Shown: positions 37,273-45,465 of the stretch, piece by piece
How the letters are laid out: each line of letters starts with the position of its first letter
Position numbering within the stretch: position 1 is the stretch's first letter
Origin: Maridesulfovibrio bastinii DSM 16055
Lineage (GTDB): Bacteria > Desulfobacterota > Desulfovibrionia > Desulfovibrionales > Desulfovibrionaceae
Length of the DNA stretch: 64,000 bases
Direction of reading: 5' to 3'
NCBI RefSeq assembly: GCF_000429985.1
Contig: NZ_KE387015.1
Span: 173,664-237,663 of the forward strand
Made by a program: the position numbers and the translations under genes
The notes under the pieces: model-generated
Database searches by the model: none
What the model was told of the DNA's origin: nothing
Seen by the model: only the letters and a program-made list of their open reading frames with translations

Positions 37273-38544
37273 ATGATGGATTACATGGAAATTGAAAACG
37301 AAGGTCATGCAAGAATCAAGGTTATCGGTTGCGGTGGTGGTGGCGGTAACGCCATAAACAATATGATTCAGTCCGCCCTTGCAGGTGTACGTTTCATAGC
37401 TGCAAACACAGACTCACAGGACATCAATAAATCACTGGCTGAATACAAAATTCAGCTTGGTGACAAACTGACCAAAGGTCTCGGCGCAGGTGCAAACCCT
37501 GAAATCGGTAAAAACGCCGCCATGGAAAGCATTGAACAGATCCGTGAGCTGGTCAGTGACTGCGACATGGTTTTTGTTACTGCCGGTATGGGCGGCGGAA
37601 CAGGTACAGGAGCTGCCCCCGTTATTGCGGAAGTAGCTAAGGAAGCCGGCGCGCTTACCGTTGCCGTAGTAACCAAACCTTTCTATTTTGAAGGAAAACG
37701 CAGACTGCTTCAGGCCGAAAAAGGTATTGAAGAACTTAAGAATGTTGTCGATTCAATAATCACCATTCCCAACGACAGACTGCTCCAGCTTGCAGCCAAG
37801 AAAGCAGCTTTCTCTGAAATGCTCAAAAAAGCTGATGAAGTCCTCTACTACGGTGTTAAAGGTATAGCCGATCTGATCACAGTTCACGGCCTCATCAACC
37901 TTGACTTCGCAGATGTTCAGGCTGTTATGTCAAGTTCCGGTCTTGCCCTCATGGGAACCGGAATAGCCAGAGGTGAAAACAGAGCCCGTGAAGCAGCAAT
38001 GAAAGCTATCACCAGTCCTCTGCTTGAAGATGTATCCATTGAAGGAGCCAAGGGTGTGCTCATCAACATCACCTGCTCTCCTGACATGACCATAGATGAA
38101 GTAAGCGAAGCCGCTAATATCATCTATGAAGAAGCACATGAAGATGCCCAGATTTTCTTCGGAACTGTTTTTGATGCTGAATGCGGCGATGAAATGCGCA
38201 TCACCGTTATTGCAACCGGCATTGACAACTCCGGTGAGATAGCAAACCAGCCTCCGGTTGAAACTGCTAATACCCGTCAGGCTCAGCAGCCTACTTTCAC
38301 CCCGCGTGGTATGACCCGTAAATCGGAAGCAACAGGTAAAGTAAAAGAATTTAAAAACCCGAATTCAGAAGAAGACCGTTCAATTCCGGCTTATCTGCGC
38401 AACACCGCAAGGCCGGCTGACAATGCTCAGCCTGAACCTTCTCTGAAACAGTCAAGATCCGCAGCAAACAGCGGTGAAGAATTCATCTTCCATGACGATG
38501 ATGATTTCGAGGTTCCTACTTTCATCCGCAAACAGGCAGACTAA
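37273..38544 (+). CDS. ftsZ: Cell division protein FtsZ
   Basis: Tubulin-like GTPase forming the Z ring. N-terminal [16 protein letters not shown] and the tubulin signature [11 protein letters not shown] bind [14 protein letters not shown] belongs to the catalytic T7 region. A low-complexity linker (about 325-405) leads to the C-terminal peptide [15 protein letters not shown], which fits the FtsA-binding tail. I choose ATG 37273, eight bases after AGGGG; a TTG at 37267 and an ATG at 37276 are alternatives. About 423 residues. Last gene of the dcw cluster. Confidence 0.97.
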   Translation: MMDYMEIENEGHARIKVIGCGGGGGNAINNMIQSALAGVRFIAANTDSQDINKSLAEYKIQLGDKLTKGLGAGANPEIGKNAAMESIEQIRELVSDCDMVFVTAGMGGGTGTGAAPVIAEVAKEAGALTVAVVTKPFYFEGKRRLLQAEKGIEELKNVVDSIITIPNDRLLQLAAKKAAFSEMLKKADEVLYYGVKGIADLITVHGLINLDFADVQAVMSSSGLALMGTGIARGENRAREAAMKAITSPLLEDVSIEGAKGVLINITCSPDMTIDEVSEAANIIYEEAHEDAQIFFGTVFDAECGDEMRITVIATGIDNSGEIANQPPVETANTRQAQQPTFTPRGMTRKSEATGKVKEFKNPNSEEDRSIPAYLRNTARPADNAQPEPSLKQSRSAANSGEEFIFHDDDDFEVPTFIRKQAD

Positions 38545-38607
38545 GCCGCGGATAATGAAAATTAGAAGAACCGCCCGGACAAACCGGGTCATACGGATAT
38601 TCTGGTA

Positions 38608-40281
38608 ATGGATCAGAGAGAACTGGTTTATTACGGTAGAGAAAATCCCGATAGCGGAGAAACAGGAGGCCGACTGCCCACGGCCCTGGTTTTTCCCGGA
38701 AGGAAATCTGCTGCCATGTCTACTTTAGGCTGGCAGGCTGTTTACAGACTTCTCGCTCCGGACGCGGAGCTTGCTGTGGACAGATTTTTCCTTGGCGACC
38801 CCGGAACCGAAGCGGTTTCCGAGGACAATGGTAAAACGTTGTCCGAATATCCCCTGATAGGGTTCAGCATTAATTTTGAGGAAGAATATCTTCACCTCGT
38901 AAGAATGCTGAAAGATTCGGGCGTTCCGCCTCTTGCGTCGGAACGCCCGGGCTTCCCTCTCGTAATGGGAGGAGGCCCTGTATCTTTTATAAACCCGGCA
39001 CCAATAGCTCCTTTTTTCGATTTCTTCTGGGTAGGAGAAGCCGAAGCAGGTCTTAAAGAGCTTTGTGTCGAACTTAAAAGATACATTTATGACGGCGGTG
39101 AAAAGCAGGACTTCCTTGAACTTATCAAGGACAGACCCGGCGTTTATGTTCCGGGTAAAAGTTCCGATAAAACACTGAGAATGGTTGTTCCGCCGGCCCC
39201 CGGAAGGGTTCCGGCTCTCAAAGATCCGGCATATTCATGTTTCATCAGTCCTGAAGCGGTCTTCAAAGACATGTTTCTGATTGAGGTAAATCGCGGCTGT
39301 CCTTACGGATGCCGCTTCTGTGCTGCCGGGTTTATCTATCGCCCCCCGAGACATGCTGAAATTGATGATCTTAAAGAGATCGTTGAAATAGCAGATCCCC
39401 CCAAAGTAGGACTGGTCGGAACAGCTTTGACCGACTGGCCTGACCTTATAGATTTCATTACCTGGCTAAAAAAAAGGAAAACCAAATTTTCCCTATCCTC
39501 TGTCCGTGCTGATGGAGTGACAGAAGAACTGCTGGATATCCTGCGTGAAAGCGGAGTGAGAACAGTGACTCTAGCCCTCGAAGGGGCAAGCGCACGCCTG
39601 AGAAATGCAGCCAGCAAAAAAATTGAAGAAGATGATTTTCTAAGAGCTGTCGAGCTCTGCGCCACGAAGGGAGTTAACCACCTTAGAATCTACATAATTG
39701 TAGGATGGCCTGGTGAAACCGCTGAAGACTATGAAGAACTGGGACGCATGCTGGAGAAGATCGATGCGGCCAGACTTCGCGGGCAGGGAAATAAAAAAAA
39801 GAAATTTATGCGGATTACACTTGGTGCAAGCTGCCTTGTGCCTAAGCCGTGGACTCCTCTGCAATGGGCTCCTATGGGTTCGGAAAAAGAGCTTAAGGAA
39901 GTTCTCTCCACAGTTAAAAAGCTGACCAAAAAATTCAAAGGTATGGCATTTTCAGGCGATTCTCCATTTCAGGCCAGACTTCAGGGACTGTTGTCGCGTG
40001 GGGATGAATCACTCCATGAATTCATCATGCTTGCCGCTGAAAAAGGCGGCTGGAAAAAAGCCCTGAAACTCTGGGACGGCGATCCTTCCCATTATATTGA
40101 TAGGGAATGGGACAAAGATGAAGACCTGCCCTGGGATTTTATCGATATGGGTGTGAAAAAGTCATACCTGTACAGAGAGTGGAAAAGATTTTTAAAAGAA
40201 GAAGTCAGCCCGTCTTGTCCTCCTGAAGGCTGCTCTGCATGCAAAACCTGCGGCATGGATTCATGGTTGCAGAATAAATAG
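38608..40281 (+). CDS. Radical SAM protein, B12-binding-domain type
   Basis: A 557-residue cytoplasmic iron-sulfur enzyme. The N-terminal part (about 1-190) resembles the B12-binding-like domain that precedes many radical SAM cores (LVMGGGPVSFINP, FFWVGEAEAGLKEL). The cluster motif is CPYGCRFC (C231, C235, C238), followed by core segments LVGTALTDWPDLIDF and LRIYIIVGWPGETAEDYEEL. It ends with a Cys-rich tail CPPEGCSACKTCG, a possible second cluster site. It resembles the TIGR03960-type proteins of unclear function; the reaction is unknown. It lies 63 bases after ftsZ, without a terminator between. Confidence 0.8.
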   Translation: MDQRELVYYGRENPDSGETGGRLPTALVFPGRKSAAMSTLGWQAVYRLLAPDAELAVDRFFLGDPGTEAVSEDNGKTLSEYPLIGFSINFEEEYLHLVRMLKDSGVPPLASERPGFPLVMGGGPVSFINPAPIAPFFDFFWVGEAEAGLKELCVELKRYIYDGGEKQDFLELIKDRPGVYVPGKSSDKTLRMVVPPAPGRVPALKDPAYSCFISPEAVFKDMFLIEVNRGCPYGCRFCAAGFIYRPPRHAEIDDLKEIVEIADPPKVGLVGTALTDWPDLIDFITWLKKRKTKFSLSSVRADGVTEELLDILRESGVRTVTLALEGASARLRNAASKKIEEDDFLRAVELCATKGVNHLRIYIIVGWPGETAEDYEELGRMLEKIDAARLRGQGNKKKKFMRITLGASCLVPKPWTPLQWAPMGSEKELKEVLSTVKKLTKKFKGMAFSGDSPFQARLQGLLSRGDESLHEFIMLAAEKGGWKKALKLWDGDPSHYIDREWDKDEDLPWDFIDMGVKKSYLYREWKRFLKEEVSPSCPPEGCSACKTCGMDSWLQNK

Positions 40282-40310
40282 CCGCCCGGAAGCTACCTCC
40301 CTGACTGACT

Positions 40311-40394
40311 TAGTGCAAAATTTATATTAAATTATATAAACTTCTCTATTCATCTTGCACTAATGTGCAATTTATTGCTCAACAAGTTGCACAT
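40311..40394 (+). promoter_or_regulatory. Upstream activator sites of the zraP-like promoter
   Basis: Four related half-sites: TAGTGCAA (40311), TTGCACTA (40355), ATGTGCAA (40363) and TTGCACAT (40387). The middle two form TTGCAC-TAAT-GTGCAA, a perfect inverted repeat. They sit about 60-140 bases before the sigma-54 promoter, the usual place for enhancer-binding regulators such as the one encoded at 43804. Confidence 0.6.
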
Positions 40395-40451
40395 TACAAA
40401 CCACACAAAATCACACCAAATAAAAATTCAATATTTACAACATATTATAAG

Positions 40452-40468
40452 TTGGCACGACACCTGCT
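40452..40468 (+). promoter_or_regulatory. Sigma-54 promoter of the zraP-like operon
   Basis: TTGGCACGACACCTGCT contains GG (40454) and GC (40466) with exactly ten bases between, and TGGCACG-N4-CTGCT differs from the consensus by one base. It lies 52 bases before the ATG at 40520. Confidence 0.85.
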
Positions 40469-40519
40469 ATGTTTGATTTCGAGAGGGCATTAACTTTTAA
40501 ATTTATGGAGGTCGTGCTT

Positions 40520-40996
40520 ATGAACAGAAAATCACTCATACCTCTGATGGCTCTGGTAGTACTGTCCTTTGCGGCAGTAGCAATCGCCAAGGGCGGTCCC
40601 GGGTATGGTGGAGCCCAAGGCCAGGGGCCTGCAATAAGCCCTGAAAATCAGCAGAAGCTTCAGGATATCTTTGAAAAATATGATGCAAAAATGCACCCGC
40701 TTCGAGAAGAGAAGTGGCGTTTGAACAAAGAACTTGATGCTCTGGTCAGATCAGGCCAGGCTGATAAAGAAACTATCCACAATCTTGTAGAGGATCTTTC
40801 CAAGAACCGTGACAAGATTTACGAACTTCATAAAAAAATGTCCGCTGAGATTGAAAAAGAAACAGGACTCGTTTTCCCAATGGGAAAACCTGACTGCGGA
40901 TTCGGCGGACCATGCGGATCTTCCGGCCACCCGCCCATGGGGCATGGCAGGAACTTTAAAGGCCCCGGGGGTGGATGTCCCGGAGCACAAAACTGA
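40520..40996 (+). CDS. zraP: ZraP-like periplasmic zinc-resistance-associated protein
   Basis: A small exported protein of about 158 residues from ATG 40520, seven bases after GGAGGT. A signal peptide (LIPLMALVVLSFAAVAIA) is followed by a Gly-rich linker, a helical part with ISPENQQKLQDIFEKYDAKM and LREEKWRLNKELDALVRSG (LTxxQ-like helix family), and a Gly/His/Cys-rich tail with CGFGGPC and HPPMGHG, possibly metal-binding. ZraP proteins are periplasmic zinc-binding chaperones that also dampen the ZraSR system. It is first in the operon and directly behind the sigma-54 promoter. Confidence 0.85.
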   Translation: MNRKSLIPLMALVVLSFAAVAIAKGGPGYGGAQGQGPAISPENQQKLQDIFEKYDAKMHPLREEKWRLNKELDALVRSGQADKETIHNLVEDLSKNRDKIYELHKKMSAEIEKETGLVFPMGKPDCGFGGPCGSSGHPPMGHGRNFKGPGGGCPGAQN

Positions 40997-41031
40997 TCAC
41001 AAAATATCATTTAGTTGGGAAAACGGTAAAT

Positions 41032-41065
41032 CGGGGGGCTTCATAATATGAAGACCTCCCGTTTT
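41032..41065 (+). terminator. Terminator after the zraP-like gene
   Basis: CGGGGGGCTTCAT, AAT loop, ATGAAGACCTCCCG, then TTTT. The stem has a one-base offset. It may give excess zraP mRNA over the downstream genes. Confidence 0.7.
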
Positions 41066-41141
41066 GCGTATTGCGGATTGCCACACAGAGAGGAGTAACT
41101 TAATATAGGGATATTATTGAAAGCAAACTCAGGAGCTGACC

Positions 41142-41987
41142 GTGTTAAGAAAAACAACTTCCCTGACCTGTTTTTTCTCTCTTGCAGTCCTCACATTCAC
41201 AAGCGTGGTTCTGTACGTTGTTCCGCACGGCCGGGTGGCCTACTGGGCAATGTGGACCTTCGCAGGACTTTCAAAAGACCAGTGGGCAGACATCCATATA
41301 ACTTCAGGAATTCTTTTTCTGGTTTCTTCCATCATCCACACGGTCCTCAACTGGAAATTGATTCTTAACTACATAAAAGGAACATCAAAAGCCTCAGGGC
41401 TTAAAAACCCTGCTCTGATGGCAAGCCTTCTGATTACAGCATTTATAACATTTGGAACAGTTGCCGGGCTGCCACCGATGAAACAGATTCTGGACTTTTC
41501 ATCTTTTCTTAAAAATCAGGGAGAAATTAAATACGGGACTCCACCCTATGGCCATGCTGAACTAAGTTCCCTGACCCTGTTTTGTAAGCGAACAGGTCTA
41601 AATATTAAAACGGTCTTGAATCTGCTGAAAACAAGTGGAATCAAAGTTGAGTCAGAGAAAGAGACCATAGCGGAAATTTCCCAAAAATCAGGATTGACGC
41701 CAAAAGAACTGCACGAACTGATTTTAAAGAACCTGCCGCAAAATATTGAGGACCGACAAAAAACTGAAAGCACGGGCAACACAACTCCACAATTGCGTTC
41801 AGGCACAGGTCTAGGCAAAATGACTCTTGAACAGTATTGCTCAAGGTACGGAATAGACCTTGATACAGCCATTGAGAAATTGCGGGATCAGGGAGCAGAG
41901 GTTGACAAAAATTTAACCATTCGAGAAATTGCCGGACAGCTTAACATGTCCGAACCAATGGAAATCGCCAGAATTTTACATCCATGA
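41142..41987 (+). CDS. DUF4405 membrane protein with duplicated cytoplasmic module
   Basis: 281 residues from a GTG at 41142 (AGGAG seven bases upstream). Three hydrophobic segments at about 10-30, 50-75 and 90-110 include conserved His residues (DIHITSGILF, SSIIHTVLNWKL), as in DUF4405/cytochrome b-like proteins that may bind haem. Two homologous helical modules of about 55 residues follow: one near 138-194 (LTLFCKRTGLNIKTVLNLLK) and one near 224-280 (LEQYCSRYGIDLDTAIEKLR), each with a short linker and an ending of the type LTPKELHELIL or MSEPMEIARIL. The role is unknown. It lies between zraP and the sensor kinase, so a part in redox or metal sensing is plausible. Confidence 0.75.
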   Translation: MLRKTTSLTCFFSLAVLTFTSVVLYVVPHGRVAYWAMWTFAGLSKDQWADIHITSGILFLVSSIIHTVLNWKLILNYIKGTSKASGLKNPALMASLLITAFITFGTVAGLPPMKQILDFSSFLKNQGEIKYGTPPYGHAELSSLTLFCKRTGLNIKTVLNLLKTSGIKVESEKETIAEISQKSGLTPKELHELILKNLPQNIEDRQKTESTGNTTPQLRSGTGLGKMTLEQYCSRYGIDLDTAIEKLRDQGAEVDKNLTIREIAGQLNMSEPMEIARILHP

Positions 41988-42010
41988 TTTACCTATTTTA
42001 TTCTGGAAAA

Positions 42011-42030
42011 ACACTGCAATTGTGCAAAAT
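42011..42030 (+). promoter_or_regulatory. Possible regulator site upstream of the sensor kinase gene
   Basis: TGCAATTGTGCAAAAT repeats the GTGCAAAAT half-site seen at 40312 upstream of zraP. It lies 53-70 bases before the kinase start; no sigma-54 promoter is seen here. Confidence 0.3.
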
Positions 42031-42082
42031 AAAAAAGTCTTCATAAATCGACAGTTAAATAAAATTTCAACCAGCTAAAATT

Positions 42083-43798
42083 ATGGAATTAAGTTCAAAA
42101 CAGTCAGGCAAGCTGCCACTCATACTAGCCCTTCTGGCCCTGATACTGCTCGGATCAGGCAGTCTTTACCTAACATGGCAGAACCTGCAGAAAATGCAGA
42201 ATACTGTTTTTGAACATATGCTGCTCTCCGTCAGATCCATAGCCAGCGGGCTGGATATTCAGCTTGTAAACGGTATGCGGCGTCTTCAAAGAAACGGCCT
42301 TCCGCCGGAAGTTGCAAGAGACAGGTTTCTTCCCGTAGCCAGAGAACTATTCCGGGAGATCGTGGCTCAGGGCGATCTTATTTATATCGGTTTATACGGA
42401 CCTGATAACAAACCACTGATAATTGCCGGTAAAAATGAAAAATCAGCGGTTTTCCAGCCTCCTGCCGATTTTTTTGAACAAATCAATATTTTCGGTGAAG
42501 CCAGTTCTCCAGCCCTTATTGACGGTAAGGCCGTAATGCTTTTCGGCCGTTTGGGTCAGCCGCTGCTGCTGCAACTTTACAATCAGCGCTGGCGCGACAG
42601 GATGCCGCCACCGCCTAGAAAAGAGAATTATCTTATCGTCGGCCTGAATGCGGAAAAACATCTTGCCCAATTTGGTCAATACCGCCGGGCGGCTCTGATT
42701 CAGACAGGTTATGTTTTCCTCGCCGGATTTGTACTCTGGCTTCTTGCTGTTGCCTATTTCAGACGCAGAGAACAGGATACCCGACTGGCAAAGCTGGAAA
42801 AATTTCAGGCCAATCTTCTGGATAATATGCCTGATGGACTCCTCATTGCCTCCAACACCAATACGATTCTTGCCGCCAACGGGTCAGCACACGACCTTCT
42901 TATTCAGGAGGAAGGAGAAACTCTGGTCGGTAAAGAATGGAGCAGCCTTGGCCTTAAGTCGGGAAAGGATTTCAAGCAGGGCAACATTCGCTGGGAACAC
43001 GTCAAAGTCTCCAACAAGAATCTGGAGTTTCAATTTTTCCCGTATAACGAAGGGCCTGATGAACAGAAGACCATGATCCTTGTCCGCGACAGGACGGATA
43101 TAGCAGAGCTTGAAGATGATCTGAATGAAGCCCGCAGACTGGCCTCAATAGGTTCGCTTGCTGCCGGGGTTGCCCATGAAATCCGCAATCCCCTGAGTTC
43201 ATTAAGAGGCTTCGCCCAGTTGTTTGCCGAAAAGCTTAAAAACGAAAAACCGTTCGGTGAATATGCGACAACAATGCTTGAAGAGGCCGACCGCCTCAAC
43301 AGGGTTGTCACCGACCTGCTGTTTCTTTCACGCCCGAGGGAACTGCACCCTGAACAGATTGAAATAAACGGGCTTTGTGAGTCCATATTGACCCTCATAG
43401 GATTCGACCTTGAGCACAAGGGAGCAAAGCTTGAAACGGATATTCAGGCCGACTCTGTTTTCGCAGACCCGGACGGCATCCGTCAGGTGCTTCTCAATCT
43501 GCTGATGAACAGTCTTGACGCCATTCCAGAAGGCACCGGAGTAATAACTATTTCGTCACGAAATGATAAAAACGGGGTGTGGATAAGTGTGACGGACAAC
43601 GGTCCCGGTATGCCGGAAAATATCATTAAACATGCTCTGGAGCCATTTTTCACAGACAAGCCCAAAGGAACAGGACTCGGGCTTTCAATTGTCAACACTA
43701 TTATACGAGGCCACAGGGGCAGAGTCAGAATCAGTTCCGGCAGTGAGAACGGAACAGTCATAGACCTCTTTTTCCCTCTGCCCGATGAACAGGAATAA
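42083..43798 (+). CDS. PAS-domain sensor histidine kinase, ZraS-like
   Basis: A 571-residue inner-membrane kinase. Membrane segments at about 12-32 and 207-226 enclose a periplasmic domain of about 175 residues. A PAS domain (about 240-340: NMPDGLLIASNTNTILAANG) precedes the dimerisation domain with the phospho-acceptor His365 in GVAHEIRNPLSSLRG and the catalytic domain with NLLMNSLDAIPEG, DNGPGMPE and GTGLGLSIV. It phosphorylates the regulator that starts 5 bases after its stop. The domain order fits ZraS/AtoS kinases; the signal (Zn, Pb or envelope stress in E. coli) is inferred from zraP. The Shine-Dalgarno is weak. Confidence 0.9.
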   Translation: MELSSKQSGKLPLILALLALILLGSGSLYLTWQNLQKMQNTVFEHMLLSVRSIASGLDIQLVNGMRRLQRNGLPPEVARDRFLPVARELFREIVAQGDLIYIGLYGPDNKPLIIAGKNEKSAVFQPPADFFEQINIFGEASSPALIDGKAVMLFGRLGQPLLLQLYNQRWRDRMPPPPRKENYLIVGLNAEKHLAQFGQYRRAALIQTGYVFLAGFVLWLLAVAYFRRREQDTRLAKLEKFQANLLDNMPDGLLIASNTNTILAANGSAHDLLIQEEGETLVGKEWSSLGLKSGKDFKQGNIRWEHVKVSNKNLEFQFFPYNEGPDEQKTMILVRDRTDIAELEDDLNEARRLASIGSLAAGVAHEIRNPLSSLRGFAQLFAEKLKNEKPFGEYATTMLEEADRLNRVVTDLLFLSRPRELHPEQIEINGLCESILTLIGFDLEHKGAKLETDIQADSVFADPDGIRQVLLNLLMNSLDAIPEGTGVITISSRNDKNGVWISVTDNGPGMPENIIKHALEPFFTDKPKGTGLGLSIVNTIIRGHRGRVRISSGSENGTVIDLFFPLPDEQE

Positions 43799-43803
43799 AT
43801 ATT

Positions 43804-45195
43804 ATGGCAGATACTCAGAAAATAGCACTTGTGGTTGATGACGAACCGTCACTTAGAATGCTCGTCAGAGCTGTGCTTGAAGATGACGGCTGGCAGGTGC
43901 ATGAAGCTGAATCAGGTGAAAAAGCACTGGAAATATTCCCATCCACAACAATCCACGCCGCACTGGTTGATATGCGCATGGACGGCATGAACGGTACGGA
44001 ACTTATGGATAAGCTCCATAAGTTTGAACCGGGGCTGCCGGTCATCATGCTCACAGCTTACGGTAATGTCGGCTCGGCAGTTGTAGCCATGAAGCAGGGG
44101 GCTTACGATTACCTCACAAAACCTGCGGATAACGAAGAGCTGAAAGCTGTGATGAACAAAGCCTGGGAATACAGCAGACTGCTCAATGAAAATGCGAGAC
44201 TGAAATCAGCAGCTTCGGACAATATCCGCATGATCGGCAGCAGCAGGGCTATGCTACAGGTAAAAGACCTTATCGAACAGGCCGGACCGTCAGAAGCAAC
44301 AATTCTTATTCTGGGAGAGTCCGGGACAGGAAAGGAACTTGTGGCTGAAGGTCTGCACAGGTCCAGCTCCAGAAGTGATAAGCCGTTGATTAAAGTTAAC
44401 TGTGCCGCCCTGCCGGCAGACCTGCTGGAGAGCGAACTTTTCGGTTACGTCAAAGGAGCATTTACCGGCGCAGCCAATAATAAACCGGGCAGGTTTCAAC
44501 TAGCCTCAGGCGGAACTCTCTTTCTGGATGAAATAGGAGAAATGGACCCGGTGTTGCAGGCAAAGATTTTACGGGCTTTGCAGGAAAAAATAGTTGAACC
44601 TCTTGGAAGCGTTAATCCCGTTGAAACAGATGTGCGCATTATCGCCGCGACCAACAGGGATCTGAAAGAAGAAGTTAAAAAAGGAAATTTCAGGGAAGAT
44701 TTGTATTATCGTTTAAGTGTGCTGGAAATCCGTATTCCCCCACTTCGTGAACGTACTGAAGATATCCCGCTTCTGGTAAGTTTTCTGCTGGAAAAACTCG
44801 GCCGCAAAAACAAGAAAAAAATCCGCACCGTATCCCCTGCTTTTCTGGAAGCTCTCACCATGCATGACTGGCCCGGAAATGTGCGCGAGCTGGAAAACGT
44901 TCTTGAACGCGCTGTTATTTTAAGCAGATCGGAAAGGCTGGGAACAGACCTGCTTCCTCCGCAGATTCTCTCTGCCCCGGTCGTAAAAAAAGCTCCGCAC
45001 GAAGAAGAAAAAACAACCGTGCCGTCAACCGAGACAGACTCTCCGGTTTCGCTTGATAATGCAGAAAAACAGGCTTTGATAGCGGCTTTGGAAGCAAACA
45101 ATGATCATCGCGAAAGAACCGCGGAAGCTCTGGGCATAAGCAGAAGGACATTGCAGTATAAACTGAAAAAATACGGGCTGACTAAAAGAAAATAA
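43804..45195 (+). CDS. Sigma-54-dependent response regulator, ZraR-like
   Basis: 463 residues in three domains. The receiver (1-120) has acidic D12-D13 and the phospho-acceptor D56 in ALVDMRMDG, with a conserved Lys in DYLTKPAD. The AAA+ domain (about 145-370) has GESGTGKELVAEG (Walker A), GAFTGA (sigma-54 contact loop) and GGTLFLDEIGEM (Walker B). The C-terminal Fis-type helix-turn-helix (NNDHRERTAEALGISRRTLQYKLKKYGL) binds DNA. It is coupled with the kinase and most likely acts at the upstream sites at 40311-40394. Two hairpins follow. Confidence 0.95.
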   Translation: MADTQKIALVVDDEPSLRMLVRAVLEDDGWQVHEAESGEKALEIFPSTTIHAALVDMRMDGMNGTELMDKLHKFEPGLPVIMLTAYGNVGSAVVAMKQGAYDYLTKPADNEELKAVMNKAWEYSRLLNENARLKSAASDNIRMIGSSRAMLQVKDLIEQAGPSEATILILGESGTGKELVAEGLHRSSSRSDKPLIKVNCAALPADLLESELFGYVKGAFTGAANNKPGRFQLASGGTLFLDEIGEMDPVLQAKILRALQEKIVEPLGSVNPVETDVRIIAATNRDLKEEVKKGNFREDLYYRLSVLEIRIPPLRERTEDIPLLVSFLLEKLGRKNKKKIRTVSPAFLEALTMHDWPGNVRELENVLERAVILSRSERLGTDLLPPQILSAPVVKKAPHEEEKTTVPSTETDSPVSLDNAEKQALIAALEANNDHRERTAEALGISRRTLQYKLKKYGLTKRK

Positions 45196-45214
45196 ACTTT
45201 GCAAAGGTTCAGCT

Positions 45215-45273
45215 CGGTAGGAATATATATTCCACCGGACCGCCTTGTCTGCACCGTATATTTTAATACGGTG
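45215..45273. promoter_or_regulatory. Two palindromes between the zraR-like and HDOD genes
   Basis: Palindrome GGAATATATATTCC at 45220-45233 is flanked by CGGT and ACCG. A second hairpin, CACCGTAT (45252) with ATACGGTG (45266), follows. Neither has a clear T run. They may end the zraR-like transcript or bind a regulator. The rest of the 270-base gap shows nothing else. Confidence 0.35.
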
Positions 45274-45465
45274 TCGTATAGAACTGGGTTATGCAGAATC
45301 CCTTTTGGGGTGTGACATATTGCCCCTGACAACAGCAGCATGATCTTCAATACAGCAGTCTGTTATAAATTATCTCGCAAAGTGTCATAAAAGCATGACT
45401 TGACTTTACAACCTCTCGTTTTTTCTGCCATAGTTTAATAAATAACCGTTCACAGGCAGAAAATA

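Noticed and set aside
21445..38544. Missing ddl gene as a deletion in the dcw cluster
   Set aside because: ddl is often outside the cluster in this lineage and no scar is seen. murB and ftsQ overlap by 4 bases.
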